Shown here piece by piece: positions 1-13,100 of a stretch of DNA of 64,000 nucleotides. The stretch comes from Odobenus rosmarus divergens (Eukaryota > Chordata > Mammalia > Carnivora > Odobenidae), in the NCBI RefSeq assembly GCF_000321225.1, contig NW_004450567.1, forward strand, positions 290,514-354,513, written 5' to 3'. Positions within the stretch are counted from its first letter, which is position 1. Each line of letters starts with the position of its first letter. The notes under the pieces were generated by a model, which worked only from the letters and a program-made list of their open reading frames with translations, searched no databases and was not told the origin of the DNA. The position numbers and the translations under genes are program-made.

Positions 1-140
1 ACAGGGCAAGTTCTCTGCATCTCTGGGCTTTTGTTTCCATATCAGTAAAATGGAGATAATTATGCTTACTTTCTAGAGTTGTTTTAAGGACTGACAATCA
101 TGTATAGAAAGTCCTGGTACATAGAAGTTAATAAAATACG
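1..140 (+). repeat. MIR-like ancient SINE fragment
   Basis: The text resembles a MIR core and tail: GGGCAAGTTCTCTGCATCTC, then CAGTAAAATGGAGATAATTA, then a 3' part ending near the AATAAAATACGG. It is recognised by eye only. Confidence 0.6.
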
Positions 141-730
141 GTACTTATTTTTTTACTCCTTACTAGAAATCTCAATTTCTAGAAGGATGAAAAAGATGGC
201 TTGGTTGCTAATACATTAAATTAAGACTATAACTAGCTTGAATTTTTACTCTTCTTGGGTTGGAAAAATGTTCCCAGGATTATTTGGGGATTTGAAATTT
301 AGTATATTCCATAAAAGAAGAAGTGATTTGTTTATGAAATTATTTGTGACTTATGTCAAAATCTCTTATTTTCATAATCTAAGATGCCACGATGACCAAG
401 TACGAAATGCCACACACCTACTCCAGTCACTATTCATCACTGAGTCCTCTAACTTAACAGGGGATGACAATCATAATGCATTTAATTTCCAGAACATTAG
501 ATGACCTTTTGTGGAAATGTATCATCATCGGAAGTCTTAAGCAGGAAGTCAGAGTAGGAATGCCCTAAACTCTTCAAAAGGAGAATCATCTAGCCAAGAG
601 AATACCTAGAGGAGGGTTTATTTTTCTATTTGCCATCTACACCCAACTCCTTCCCAAAAATTCATGTGTCAAGAAAATAGTAAATAACAAAAGTTAAAAC
701 ATAGTTTATACTGAAAAGCCTTTCTACTTA

Positions 731-926
731 GGGGCGCCTGGGTGGCTCAGGCGTTAAACGTCTGCCTTCAGCTCAGGTCATGATCCCGGGGTCCTGGGAT
801 CGAGACCCGCGTCGGGCTCCCCGCTCAGCGGGAAGCCTGTTTCTCCCTCTCCCACTCCCCCTGCTTGTGTTCCCTCTCTCGCTGTCTCTCTCTGTCAAAT
901 AAATAAATAAAATCTTTAAAAAAAGA
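731..926 (+). mobile_element. CAN SINE (SINEC, tRNA-Lys derived), with 17-bp target duplication
   Basis: The full-length element starts GGGGCGCCTGGGTGGCTCAG, has the tRNA-like head, a CT-rich body and a tail ending AAATCTTTAAAAAAAG. A 17-bp direct repeat, AAAAGCCTTTCTACTTA, flanks it at 714-730 and 927-943. It is antisense to COL12A1. Confidence 0.95.
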
Positions 927-1010
927 AAAAGCCTTTCTACTTAAAAACAAATATTCAAAGGAAACAGCAAGACATTACAAATGAATAGCCACCTATGAAA
1001 TAGTACCCAC

Positions 1011-1150
1011 CTGAATTCCAGCAGGACTGATTTCATCAAAGGCTCCCACAGTATTGAAGATGAATTTTACAACTTTGTTAAAATTATCATCCCCGATACT
1101 CCAGGAGGCATCAGTCAAGAATACAATGTCTGCCTTGGCCCCTTTGCATA
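1011..1150 (-). CDS. COL12A1: COL12A1 exon w36: VWA4, first part
   Basis: A 140-nt exon starts at phase 1 with [20 protein letters not shown], which carries the MIDAS motif DASWS, and runs to EISPAGIQ. I place the donor at CAG|GTGGGT (phase 0). A GT four bases further on (phase 1) is possible, and phase 1 is what the matching VWA3 exon has. The human residue after V is S, which fits the first choice better. The rest of VWA4 lies off the left edge. Confidence 0.9.
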
Positions 1151-4100
1151 CTGGGGGAAAAAAACAAAACAAAACAGAGAAACCCCAAATCTCACCAATT
1201 TTTTCATTCAAATGAAGTTACAAAACCAAGAAATGTAGCCTAAAACCCCACTACTCAAGGTGTAGTTCAGCAGCAGCAGCATCTCCTAGGAGCTTCTTAG
1301 AAATGCAGAATCCTTGGCCCTACCCCAGGCCTCCTGGATCCGATTAACAACAAGATACCCAGACAAATCACACGCACAATGAAGTTTGAGAAGCACTAGT
1401 CTAACGGGCCCTCAATTTCTGCTCTGGAATTACTCCATCTGTTTAGATCCATTATGCAAATATATGTTCTTTCCTCATGGAACTGTTCAAGTGGCTTCAA
1501 ACAATAGAAGAGGAGGAAATCAAATGAAAAGCAATGATGTCCAGAATTTAAGAATAGCCATCAGTGGGTATAGAGATTTTGTGTATAATTAGTGAAGATT
1601 TGGTGCAAATAAGGTGTCTTTTCATTTTAAATTAGGCCACTAGAATTATAGGGAGGGAAGAAAGGGAAGGAATAAAATAATGTCTTTGATTTGAATTTTC
1701 AGACTTGGAGGGTTAAAAAAAAATTAAAATTTCAGTATATAAAAACCTAACATGTAGAATATACAGCACTAGCAGTGAACCCTAATGTAAACTGTGGACC
1801 GTGGATGAAAATGATGTGCCAGTGTAGGCTCATGGATTGTAACAAATGCACCACTCTGGTGCTGGATGTTGACACCAGGGGAGCCGGGGTGGGGGGGAAG
1901 GTTATATATGGGAACTCCATGTAGTTTCAGCTCAATTGTGCTGTGAACCTAAGATTGCTTTAAAAAGTAGAGTCTCTAAAGAAAATAAAATTAACATTTT
2001 AAGCCAAATTTATTTACTGAATTTCTTTCAACAGTCTAATTTAAAGAAACCCATTATTATTTTACCTTATAATAACACTATTTGCCCTGTATAATATTAT
2101 TTTATCCTATAAGAATACACTTTTAATTTTTAATTTTATTTATTTAATAGGTTTAATAAAGTTGTAGCATTCTAGAACCTTCTAAGACAAAAGAAAAATG
2201 CTTTTAAAATCTGAAGTTCTTTCAGTTAAATGCTGGAAACAGAATGTGGGAAAAAGAATAAACCAGTAGTTAATTAGCTTAAACTTAAATCTGATAAAAC
2301 ACTGAGAATTGCCCCAAATTACTGAGAGACCAGTCCTATTAACTCAGCATGTCTTTTTGCCAGTTCACTGCAAGTGACAATTATGTCTCGAACTTCAGTG
2401 AATGAACATTTTTTAGCTTTGTGCAATCCAGGGCAGAAGCCAGGAATTCCAAAGCCAAAGGCCCCAGGGGTAGGTTGAAGATACAGCCAAAACCATTCAC
2501 AGTGCCTATTGATGCCGGCAGCCAGGAGAAAGAAATGTCCATCATGTGACCATGGACTAGGCAAAGTATCACTAGACATTAATCCACAAAATCGAGGAAA
2601 CAGAGTTCCAACTGAAGCACTATAGTTCATGACTGATTTCATACACACCAAAATGGGCCAGGGGAGAACAATTACCGATAATCTTTTTTTTTAATCTAAA
2701 AATTCTTCAGCAAGAATAGTAAATCGGAAATACCCTATATCAATTGGAAATCATGTATAGGCTACATAAATAAGAAGGCTATAAATCCCTACCAGCTGAA
2801 TGTACCGCCACTTACCATCCCGGGCCGGTGGAATTGTTGGAGGGGGAGGAGGTGTGGGTGGCTCCGTAGGGGCTTCTGTTGGTTTTACAGCTAGAATTAA
2901 AAAAGAATAATTAGAAGAACAGAACCTGTGCAAATTTCATATCACAGGAAGCCCATTTTATGAGCAATTTAAGTCCTAGATAGCAAATCAAATCTCATTG
3001 GCACTGATAGACTGGAAATTCTATTTTATCCAAATTTGGTGTCATCTGTAGTCATTCGAACACTGACTACAGCTGCGGAAAGCAAAACCACGACTCAAAG
3101 GACATGTGAAAGACCTTTGAATGGGGTCAGTGAGTAAAAGTCACTACTATGGGTGCATATTCACCTTCTCACTGGCAGCAAGAACCTTATCTCTCTCCTG
3201 TAGCCTTTTCCTTAAAATAACACCAACTCTGTAATGGGGAAAACGTGGATTTGTTATAGAGAAAGGTCCTGAACCTGCTACAGATTCCTTCTTCATGAAT
3301 CTGCCGTCATTATAATTACTGTGGTCCATAGGAAGAAGTGCCTACACGGGAGTCACTTAAGTCTCCCTTACCTAGAACATTCTATTCTGAAGCCATACAG
3401 AGATTTTCAGATTACTCAAAAACTTACTGGTATGTTCTTTGACAGAGACTCCCGGTCCCTCGAGATTTGGTGTCTGCACAAAAACAGTGACACCATAATC
3501 AGCGTCTGGTGAAAGACCAGTGAAGCAGTGACTGGTTTCTGATCCACGCACTGTGATTTCTTGTCCTCTGGTTCCTGATTATGACAAAAGGAAATACCAG
3601 TGTCACCATCAACTATATTTAAAGACATTTTTATATATCATTTCATCTCTTTCACTCCTTTACTGAAGTTTAAAATGTCGCTACTATGTGCTCCAGTTCT
3701 TTATTATTATTTTTTTTTAATTTTTAATTTTTTTGGCACACGTACCATCTGCGGGGCTTAATTTTAGCCTGTAGGAGGTGGCTGCCCGGTGAGGTGACCA
3801 TCTAACACAGAATGTATCCCACCCAACCTGGTAAGTTTTCAGATCTGTCACATTTAAATACACTACAAAATAAAAAAAGAAATAGATTTACTTTGCAAAT
3901 AAAGACAAAAAAGCATACTTTTAATCATAACACAATTTTAAAACTTTTGTGGCTGAAAAAAAAGCCTAAGTTCTTAGTATGTCTCCCTGTAAGAAACTTA
4001 CATGAAACATACATGAAAATGTGGTACAGCTAAATCAGACCTCTCTTTCTATCACTAATTTTCAAGGGAAAGAAATTCCACATAGTCCCACTGGACACTA

Positions 4101-7100
4101 CATATCGTTTCATGTAAAATAATAAGAAATTTTTCTAAAGGGCTATCTCCTAAGTCTTTAAATAGTTATTCAGTACTTGTTGACGACAATATCTTTGGGC
4201 TGAGTCAGTAATCACGGCATTTCTGTGAAACCTTTCAGTTAAATCAATGCATTTAGGTAATATATTTTTAAACATCATATGTCAAAAAAGTACGTAGCAT
4301 TCCAAATCTAATTTTACAGATAATTCATGGATAAAATCATAATCTCTATACTTTTTATCTTTCAAAATTCAAAATATATCTTATGAGAAATAAAAATATC
4401 TCATCACATACATCTTTGTATATTCAATTATATTCCTTATATATTTGTTTGGCTGGACAAGAAAGAACCACTTATTTAATGCCAAGGAAACATGCATATG
4501 TTAAGAAGAAATAAAATTAAAAGAGGCTGACCTTGCAATTTGTACTACATTTTTCTTACAACCATGAAAAAGATACGTGACTCACAGGTAGTGCCTTGAT
4601 CCGTCAGAGGGACACTGAGTCCAGAATCATACTGAGCGTAAACATTCACATCATAAGTAGTGCTAGGATTGAGATTGTGTAGCGTGTATGATGTCATTTC
4701 TCCAACAAAAACTTCCATGGGCTCATTGGAACCTTTAATAACAATCACAAAAAGACAAAGAAATATTCCACCCCAGTCTCATATTTTCCTTAAAATCAAA
4801 TAACTTATACTCAAATGATAGTATGAATACCATTAATTCCACAGCCCATCATGCACTTGCTCACTGTAACACACGTTCCATTATATAGTGAATACAAAAC
4901 TATAAGCAGAGACTCAATTCTTCACCTCTTATTCTTAAAGCATACACAGCACAGTACCTAGAATGTAGTAGATATGTCATCCATGTTCCTTTAATGAATA
5001 AATTCAATCACACAGTCAACTACTCTAAACCCTCAAGCCTCTTCTCTAAGCCCCACTTTGGCAGCATAGTGCTTTGCATATAGTAGGTGCTCAATTAACA
5101 TTTTTCCAGTTTGTTGTAGAGATGATTTAAGAACTTCTGTCTCGGTCCTTGACCCACAAGTTTGGTTACTAAAGGTCCTCAGTTACCAACACCTCCTCCT
5201 CCCTTCGGTTATCTCTCTTAAGGCCCACGTTTCCCTTCTCTTGTCCTCTCTTCTCAATCTTTTCCTAGCTCACACCCTTCCTCAGGTGTGGAAGAGACCC
5301 TGGCAAATTTGGTATGAAGAGTATTTTTCTTCCATTTTGCTAAGCATACGGACAGAACAGGAATAAAGATAGCAAATCACTTAATCAAGGTGATATCCAT
5401 TTAGGTGCACATGTCAATGGGAAGTTGAAAGCAAGCCCAGCAAGAAAAAACTAAAATGCATATGCCCCAAATGGAATAACACCTTGACATACTGGAAAAT
5501 ATAAGTTTATAGTGATTGAATATGCATTATTTCACAATCATAATAGCTTATAGAATGTCTGGACACAGATTCCACTTGTGTAATTTTATGAACCAGGCCA
5601 AAGTTTTTAATCATGCAATGTAATGAGAGTCTCATCTACACTCATAGTAACAATGACACTTCAGACTATTGGCTTAGAACATTCTTTCCAAAAATGTCTT
5701 GCCTCTTGTGGGAGGGGATGTGACAACTGAAATACCAAGAGAATCTAATGAGCTCTCCCTCATAAACAAACAGTTTTCTGATGCATTTTTATGATAATAA
5801 AGGTGCTTCCTTACCCACTGGCTTATACACAATTTTATATCCAAGAACCGGAGAGGGTGAAGGATCCCAGGATACCCTGAATCTCGTGTACCATTCGTCA
5901 GAGATGTGTATGTTTTGTGGTGGAAGCAGTCCCACTGCAAGCAAATATTGGCACACATTACTGACCTTTCATTGACACACAAGGAGGGCATAGACCTTTA
6001 TGAGTACTGATTCTGAGTACTGATAGTGCGGTCCCATGAGAATAATTTAATAAAATCCTATAATGTCCTCATCCAGAAAACAATCTAAAAGTTTTGCAAT
6101 GTTCAACAGAAAGCTTAGTAGTTGTCCAAATTCGAACAGCACTCAAATGGACTCAGGAACTGATGTGTCCCAGAGCTGTTAGGTTATACAATGTAGCATT
6201 ACAGAAACTACAAGAGATCTCATACCATTTTTAACATGTTATAGATTACAGATTGTTAGAGCCAAAAAGCAATTTAGAAACTGTCTAGTCCAACCACCTT
6301 ATCACATAAATAAGATTCGATTTGCCCAAGACCACACAGCTAGCTAGTGACTAAAATGATATTCATTCCCAGCACCCTTCTATCCTCCCCAGCATAACCT
6401 AGAGCAAATCCTCAAGCCTCCAGAGGTACTTACTGCCTCCAACTACACACCCTGTAAACCAATGCTGTCAGGCAGCATGCTGAGTCGTCCCTGAGTTATT
6501 ATTTATCGCATTACACAAATAAAGAATTCAACTTAAAAACTTTTTTTGCAAGAGAAACTAGAAACGGCTTTGGCACATCCTGGAAAATTCAAGTCTGGTA
6601 AAGATTTTTTTATATATTTTGAAAAGCACAAAATTCTAAAACATGCCATTTCCCCCAGAAAAGTACCAAAATATATTCTAAAACCAAAGGGAATGTGAAA
6701 ACTGAAAGGTTGTTCAATTTAAATCATCTTGAATCACTAAACTGAGTCTCCATTGACTCAGTCCTGTAGAAAATAAGTATCAATAAATATATAAACCCCT
6801 AGCCTTCAGAGACTAAGCTAAAACAACTCTAGTCACGCTTTTCTCTTGGGAGTTTTTAAATGTTACCTCTCCCAAATTCTGTAATGTCAAGATTGTTTAA
6901 GCACCAAAAGAGTTGGGGCAACCGAATGTAGCAAGGCACCTGAAATCATTTACTTAAGTGGATTTTTGCAGAATGAAGTGGAAAGAAGAACACCCATATT
7001 GACCAGTAACAGAACTCAGACCTATAGCTCAGCCTGCCTTTATGCTGAACCAGTGACTTTCAATTTTGGCTGTACACTAGAACGTAAACAGATCCAGGCC

Positions 7101-10100
7101 ACACCTCAGACCAAATCCATTAGTATCTCTGGGGGTGGTACCCAGGCACAAGCATGTTTTAAAGCTCCTCAGGTGATTCCAACGAGCAACCAACTTGGAG
7201 AACCTTTGCTCTAAACAGTAAGAAATTGACTCCTGGCACCTGGGTGGCTCAGACGGTTAAGCGTCTGCCTTCGGCTCAGGTCATGATCCCAGGGTCCTGG
7301 GATCGAGTCCCACATCGGGCTCCCTGCTCCGTGGGAGCCTGCTTCTCCCTCTGCTCCTCTCTCTCACTCTCTCTCTGTCTCTCATGAATAAATAAATAAA
7401 ATCTTTAAAAAAAAAAAAAAGAAATTGACTCCTGTGGGCGTCTGAGTAGCTCAGCCCTTAAGCATCTCCACTCTGCGGAAAGCCTGCTTCTCCCTCTCTC
7501 ACTCCCCCTGCTTGTGTTCCCTCTCTCGTTGTGTCTCTCTCTGTCAAATAAATAAATAAAATCTTTAAAAAAAGAAAAAAGAAAAGAAATTGACTCCTAT
7601 GTAAGTTAGAAAGGGGCCCGAATGCAAATAATTTTCTGTAAATTACTTGGTACGATAGGAAAAAATTGTAAAGACAAAAGATGATTGATAATCATCTTGC
7701 TTCTTTATGACTTAAGATTCTATCAGGATAGTGTTTTTTGCTGATACTACATTGACTGAGTTAACAGCTACCTCCTTCACTGATCCTACACAAACTAAAA
7801 CATTATTCAGAAAATATGCGATGGTTTTAACAAAACTATCTCAACAAAGCAGAACATGCAGATTTTTGTCTCCTTTTTCTTCTTTTAGTGGACTTCTAAA
7901 AAGTTAACATAAAATTCTGTTCCCATATCATTTTTGCCAAAATTCAGTGTTTAATGTAAATGTTAATGCAGCATTACGTAGTATTTGGGATGCATTGGTA
8001 AAGGCAAAACTTAAAGATTATAAAAGGGATAAGACATTTACCAGTTCTTCCATTTCCTGTTAGGTGGCCACCATCTCCATCTTCATAAACAGGAATAACA
8101 GTAATTTTATATGGAGTATCAGGTTGCAGCGGCTGCAGCATCACATTATTCCTTCTGCCTGGGACTGTGGTCTGTAGGGAAGTTAAATTACAAATTAATT
8201 ATCAGCCAGAGGCCTTCCAGATCAAAAGACAACACTGTTTTATTTCTATAAACAGCAACGGTTTCTTCATGTTTTGCTTCTGTTACACAACACTCATGTC
8301 AAGGTCTACACTGTTTCTGTGCAGCACGCAAGAATGGTTTGAGGGTCAGAGAGATCTGAGCTCGAATCCCAGATCAGCCATTTACCAGCCTTGTGACTTC
8401 CTGTCTCTGGAGGAAATTGTGCGGATGAAAGGTAAAACCACGCATGACACCTCGGTGCACATTACTGACTACTGCAGCACACAGCAGCCCTACGTTTGTC
8501 TCCAACTCCCATCTGTGTGTTACATTTTCATGCATGCCTGCAACAAATATGCACCATACAGCCACTGTGGGCCAGGCGTGGTGATCGCTGTTGGGAATGC
8601 ATTGGTGAGCAAACATGGACTCCAAGCCTGCCCTCAGGAATATCAGTTGGCTGATACTAGTTAGGTGGAAAAGATGAAAAACAGGAAATGGAAAATACAT
8701 TCAACTACCTCCATGAAGAGGATGCAAACCAGATAAATCTCTCAGTCTCTCTTCCAACACTATGCTTTACTTCTACAAACAACGTGCCTCACTTATGCCA
8801 GTGATTCCCAGCACAGAGTCCCCTGGTTACAAATGGTGAAGTGGGGGGGGGCCGGGAATTATATTTTTAATGCTTTCAGAAAGTGGGGAGAAGTCAAGTA
8901 CCTGTGCATGGCAATTTATTAAAATATAAACGTTAAAGCACCAGCTTCTTTGCTTTGGCAAACTAAGTGTGGTAATACTGTTTATCTCATTTTGATCAGA
9001 AACTCTAAATGACAATTACATATGTTTCTGATGAATAAAAATGCGGGTTTGAATTAAAGTTTAATATATCAAGTTCAAATAGATGAAACATAACATGGGG
9101 AGAACAAAGGGGGAATGATCCAAGAGGGTCTGTGGCAAAATGGTTGTAAACCACAGATCTAACCGCTTTACTATCAATATTTTGTGTAATTTTTCTACTG
9201 ACCTATTACTTCCATCAATCAGTACACTTTTTAAAGAGTGGTGAGTTTTTCCATCCATAGCAAATGGCTATGCCTGGTGAGGGCAATGAGGAAGCTACAA
9301 GAAACCTAAATCTGGCTCTCGAGAGCTAGTGTGACACACAAAAAGTTTGAAACTGATATGAAAGCATGTCTATTCCAAAACCAAAGTGTAATGAAAAATG
9401 TTAAATTTAAAGAAAAGAGACATCAGTTAGCACTTGAATACTTAAGGGGTATCTTGCAGAGAAATTAGATTTAAAGAAAGGATAAGGTTTGGATGGTCAC
9501 ATCTTTTGAACATTAAGTAGCTCAGAATATTAGGTATCATGTCTCACTAGACCCAGTTCCAGTGAATAAAATTTGGTGGCTAGAAATACCCATTTCATGC
9601 AATAAGACAATTTTCCAATCTGTCTTTAGAACAGAAATGGGCCCGAAGACATTGATTCTCCGTAATGTGGGAGGCCACATTAGACTCATTTGGGTGTTCC
9701 CAATATCATGTCAGAGGAAATCATGGAATGAGGAATTGTGTGACTATCACACAATTACTCAACTGTAATCACAGTACACTTCCAAAGAAAAAAGCTTAAT
9801 TTCACCTTCCAGCCAGGTGAAAGTTTACAAAATGCTCAACTGAGAAGTGGACTCACATATTCATCAATGGGATCTCCAACAGTGGGAGAATAAATGATCC
9901 TGTATTGCTGAACTGGCCCATCGGCATGATCCCAGGATACAGAGAGGCTATTGGTTGTCTCCCCAAAGACTCTCATATTTCTTGGTCCACTTCGTGGTAC
10001 TAAATAAATAAAAATACAATCAAGTTAGTTGCCTGCCTGTGAGCACAGCGGACATGGGGGTGGCGGGAGGGGTATAAAAGAATTTTACCCAGGTCAGATT

Positions 10101-13100
10101 AAGGAAGTCATTTGTGGGAGTTTCACACTCATTAGGATGTTTACTCCCTTATGATAAAATATAGACCTCCTCTGGTTTTAATGTGAAACCATAAACAACA
10201 GAGAGTGCTACATTTCAGAGCTACGGTTACATGCTGAACTTTCAGTGACATTGAGCTAGGTTCGAGCTTAAATATAGAGACTGGGAGAGAAAGGGATTAT
10301 TTTAAACTACCATAACCACCTCCTGTTTAATGAAACATAGAGGCAGAGCCCTCACATTTCTAAAGTGCCCGCCTGGTGACAAGACTCACTTCAGGGCAGA
10401 AGAGAACAGCCTCTCCTTAACTTAAGTCCCAGATGAGAAAATAGCCCATAGCAGTTCACTCAGCACTGCCGGCTGTCACAGGCCCAGAGCCTCAGCCTGG
10501 AATTTGAACGTGGGGATGCCCAGGCAGAACCGCATGCCCAGGACTACCCTCGCCTGTGCAGGGGTGGAGAAAGCTCTCACCACCTCTCACTCACCACACA
10601 CCTCCCTCTTCTCACTCACTCAGAGAAGCCCTGCCAACCAAGTTATAAGGGAATGGGGTGGAGAAAGGATTTCTGCCTCACGCGTTCGGCCCTGGCCAGG
10701 GCTGGGATTCCCCTCTCCATCAGAGTAGAGAGCTACAATGTTCACAGAATAGGGTGTGTCAGGAATCAGCCGCTCCAGGTGCACCGTGCGTGTGTTTCCT
10801 GGCGCCACAATCTGGAGGGGAGGAAATTCCAAATTCTGCTTGACAGCAACTCAAACGCTTATCAAGTCTTCTATTAGTCAATGTAGTAACATTTATAATA
10901 AAAAGCTGAGCCTAGGCACATCAGAAGCTAACTACTATACTTCCTCATGAGATCCGACAAAGCCACACTGTGAGATACAATTTCTCCTCAGAAATTCCCC
11001 CTCCCAAAAAAAAGTGAGTTCACACTCACTAAGCTAATAAACATACTAAGCTACCCTTACTAGCTTCAATCATCTCTCATTTATGTTTGTTGTGAAGATT
11101 CCCAAATACAACATCCGGGACTCATGGTAGTTACCTACAGAGCATCCCGAATGTTAGACACACAGAAGAGAAGGGATCCCCCACACGCTAGTAGGAAGAG
11201 ATTTTGTGTTATAATAGAGAGCCACTCCACAAATGGATAAGGGCAATGTTGTCCCACCATACACAAAGGACAGGCAAATCATTTGTTTTTCTTTGTTCAC
11301 CACCATTGTCCATATTTATAAAGATAGAGTCTATTGATTTACTTTCCCTTAGGTGTTCTGAGACTACCCTTATACAAATTAGTAGTTTCTGATTCTTACA
11401 TTATCAGTCTACTTATAAAACTGAATAGTACCGGGAACGGAAAATAAACTGGACAATTTGTAAGAGCCAGTGAAGGCAAACATTAAGATATTTTCATAAC
11501 ATGGGGCACCGGGGTGGCTCAGTGGGTTAAGTGTCTGCCTTCAGCTCAGGTCATAATCCCAGGGTGCTGGGATTGAGCCCCGCATCGGGCTACCTGCTCA
11601 GTGGGGAGCCTGCTTCTTCCTCTCCCCCCTGCTTGTGCTCTCTCTCTCTCTCTGTCGCTATCTCTGTCCCTCTCTCTCAAATAAATAAATAAAATCTGTT
11701 TAAAAAAAAAAGATTTTCCTAACAGAGACATTTCTATGTTACAACAAAAGCCCATATCGACAAGGTCTATCAATGATTTGCATTTACTACTGGGCTTTTT
11801 AAGTCATATAGTTAATTTGTATTTTCCCAAAATTCATTTTTGCCAACTCACCCTATAGTTAGTACACCTGCCTTAAATCATTAAGAGCAACCATCTAAGC
11901 ATTATTCATTATCATGTTTGTGGTTGGCATTCTCACAGGCCAGCAAACAAGGCACAAACCCAAGGCTATGTTCATCAGGAAAGGACGTTTCCATGAGACT
12001 GGGGGCCACACCAACAACTGACTTACTGCTCTGGCCCAGCAGCCATGGCAGGAGGTGCAGGGAATCTACACAGTTCTTGGACTGAACTCTAAGAGGACAA
12101 AATTACTTACAGATTCCGAGGGTCTCGTGCCAGCCACAGGAGAATACACGATGCGATACTGTTGCACGGGCCCGGGCGCGGGGTCCCAGCGGACATCGAG
12201 GCTATTTGGCGTCGGATTGTACACGTGGACATTCCTTGCCAGCCCTCTCACCACTGAGGAAAGAAAAGCCGACACATCTATGCTGAAGTCTGTTTATATA
12301 TGTCAAGCTTTCATGATTACTTCTCTAGGGCTTATGCTCTGTAACAGGATAAAACACTGTCCTCCTTCCATTTCTAATTATCTACACACAAAAGCAGATT
12401 AAAACCCTCCACATCCAAATTTAGTTGAAGTTAGCCAATTATGGCCTTTGTCTATATGGTAGCAAAGTTGTTGCCAATAAAAACAAGCTAGTAAAATTAG
12501 TAGTACTGGGCTGGCCATAAAAGGACAAGGGATAAGGGACAAGAACCTGGAAAAGAAGCTTTGGTTTTACAACACAGATAATGGAGAGATAGAGAAAAGG
12601 AATTGTACAGTGTCTGTCTTCTAAGTACAAACTGACAGCAGCTATGAAGCCCATCTAATTCAGGCCGCTGGCTTCAATTATTCATTCTTTCATTCATTCC
12701 TTCTTCATTCAAGAAATAGTTACTGATGTGTTCTGTGATTAAAAGAAAAGGCCAGGGCGCCTGGGTGGCTCAGTTGGTTAAGCGACTGACTTCAGCTCAG
12801 GTCATGATCCCGGAGTCCCGGGATCAAGTCCCACATCGGGCTCCCTGTTCAGCAGAGAGTCTGCTTCTCCCTCTGACCCTACCCCCTCTTGTGCTCTCTC
12901 TTGCTCTCTCTCAAATAAATAAAATAAAATCTTTTTAAATTTTTTTTTAAAAAAATAAAAGGCAAAAGGAGGAAGAAATAGAACATACACTCAGTTCTCA
13001 ATTAACTGCCCGAAGTGGGACTTAGAAAAACATACAAATTAAATCCATGTATTAACCCCAAAGTCTACTTGAGTCAACATCATCTTTCTAGAGCACTAAT

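Larger units (their letters stand above)
1..1010 (-). other. COL12A1 intron inside VWA4 (partial)
   Basis: Intron downstream of exon w36, continuing off the left edge. Besides the MIR-like fragment and the SINE, 141-713 and 944-1010 hold nothing I recognise. Confidence 0.85.
1151..2815 (-). other. COL12A1 intron w35/w36
   Basis: A 1.67-kb intron containing a MER5A-like remnant, an L1 3' end, and an unclassified 110-codon open frame at 2319-2651 on the minus strand (see findings). Nothing else was recognised. Confidence 0.85.
5935..8041 (-). other. COL12A1 intron w30/w31
   Basis: A 2.1-kb intron. It holds the MIR-like fragment, the MER element and the tandem SINE pair listed here. Outside those I recognise nothing. 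Confidence 0.85.

Noticed and set aside
731..800. tRNA-like sequence at SINE heads
   Set aside because: These are tRNA-Lys-derived SINE promoters, not functional tRNA genes: they lack a complete cloverleaf and sit in full SINE bodies.
7200..7600. Regularly spaced direct repeats as a CRISPR-like array
   Set aside because: The repeats are SINE target duplications in a mammalian genome.
8167..8664. 165-codon plus-strand open frame
   Set aside because: It runs over a COL12A1 splice acceptor and MIR and other ancient repeat text. No domain or coding pattern is visible.
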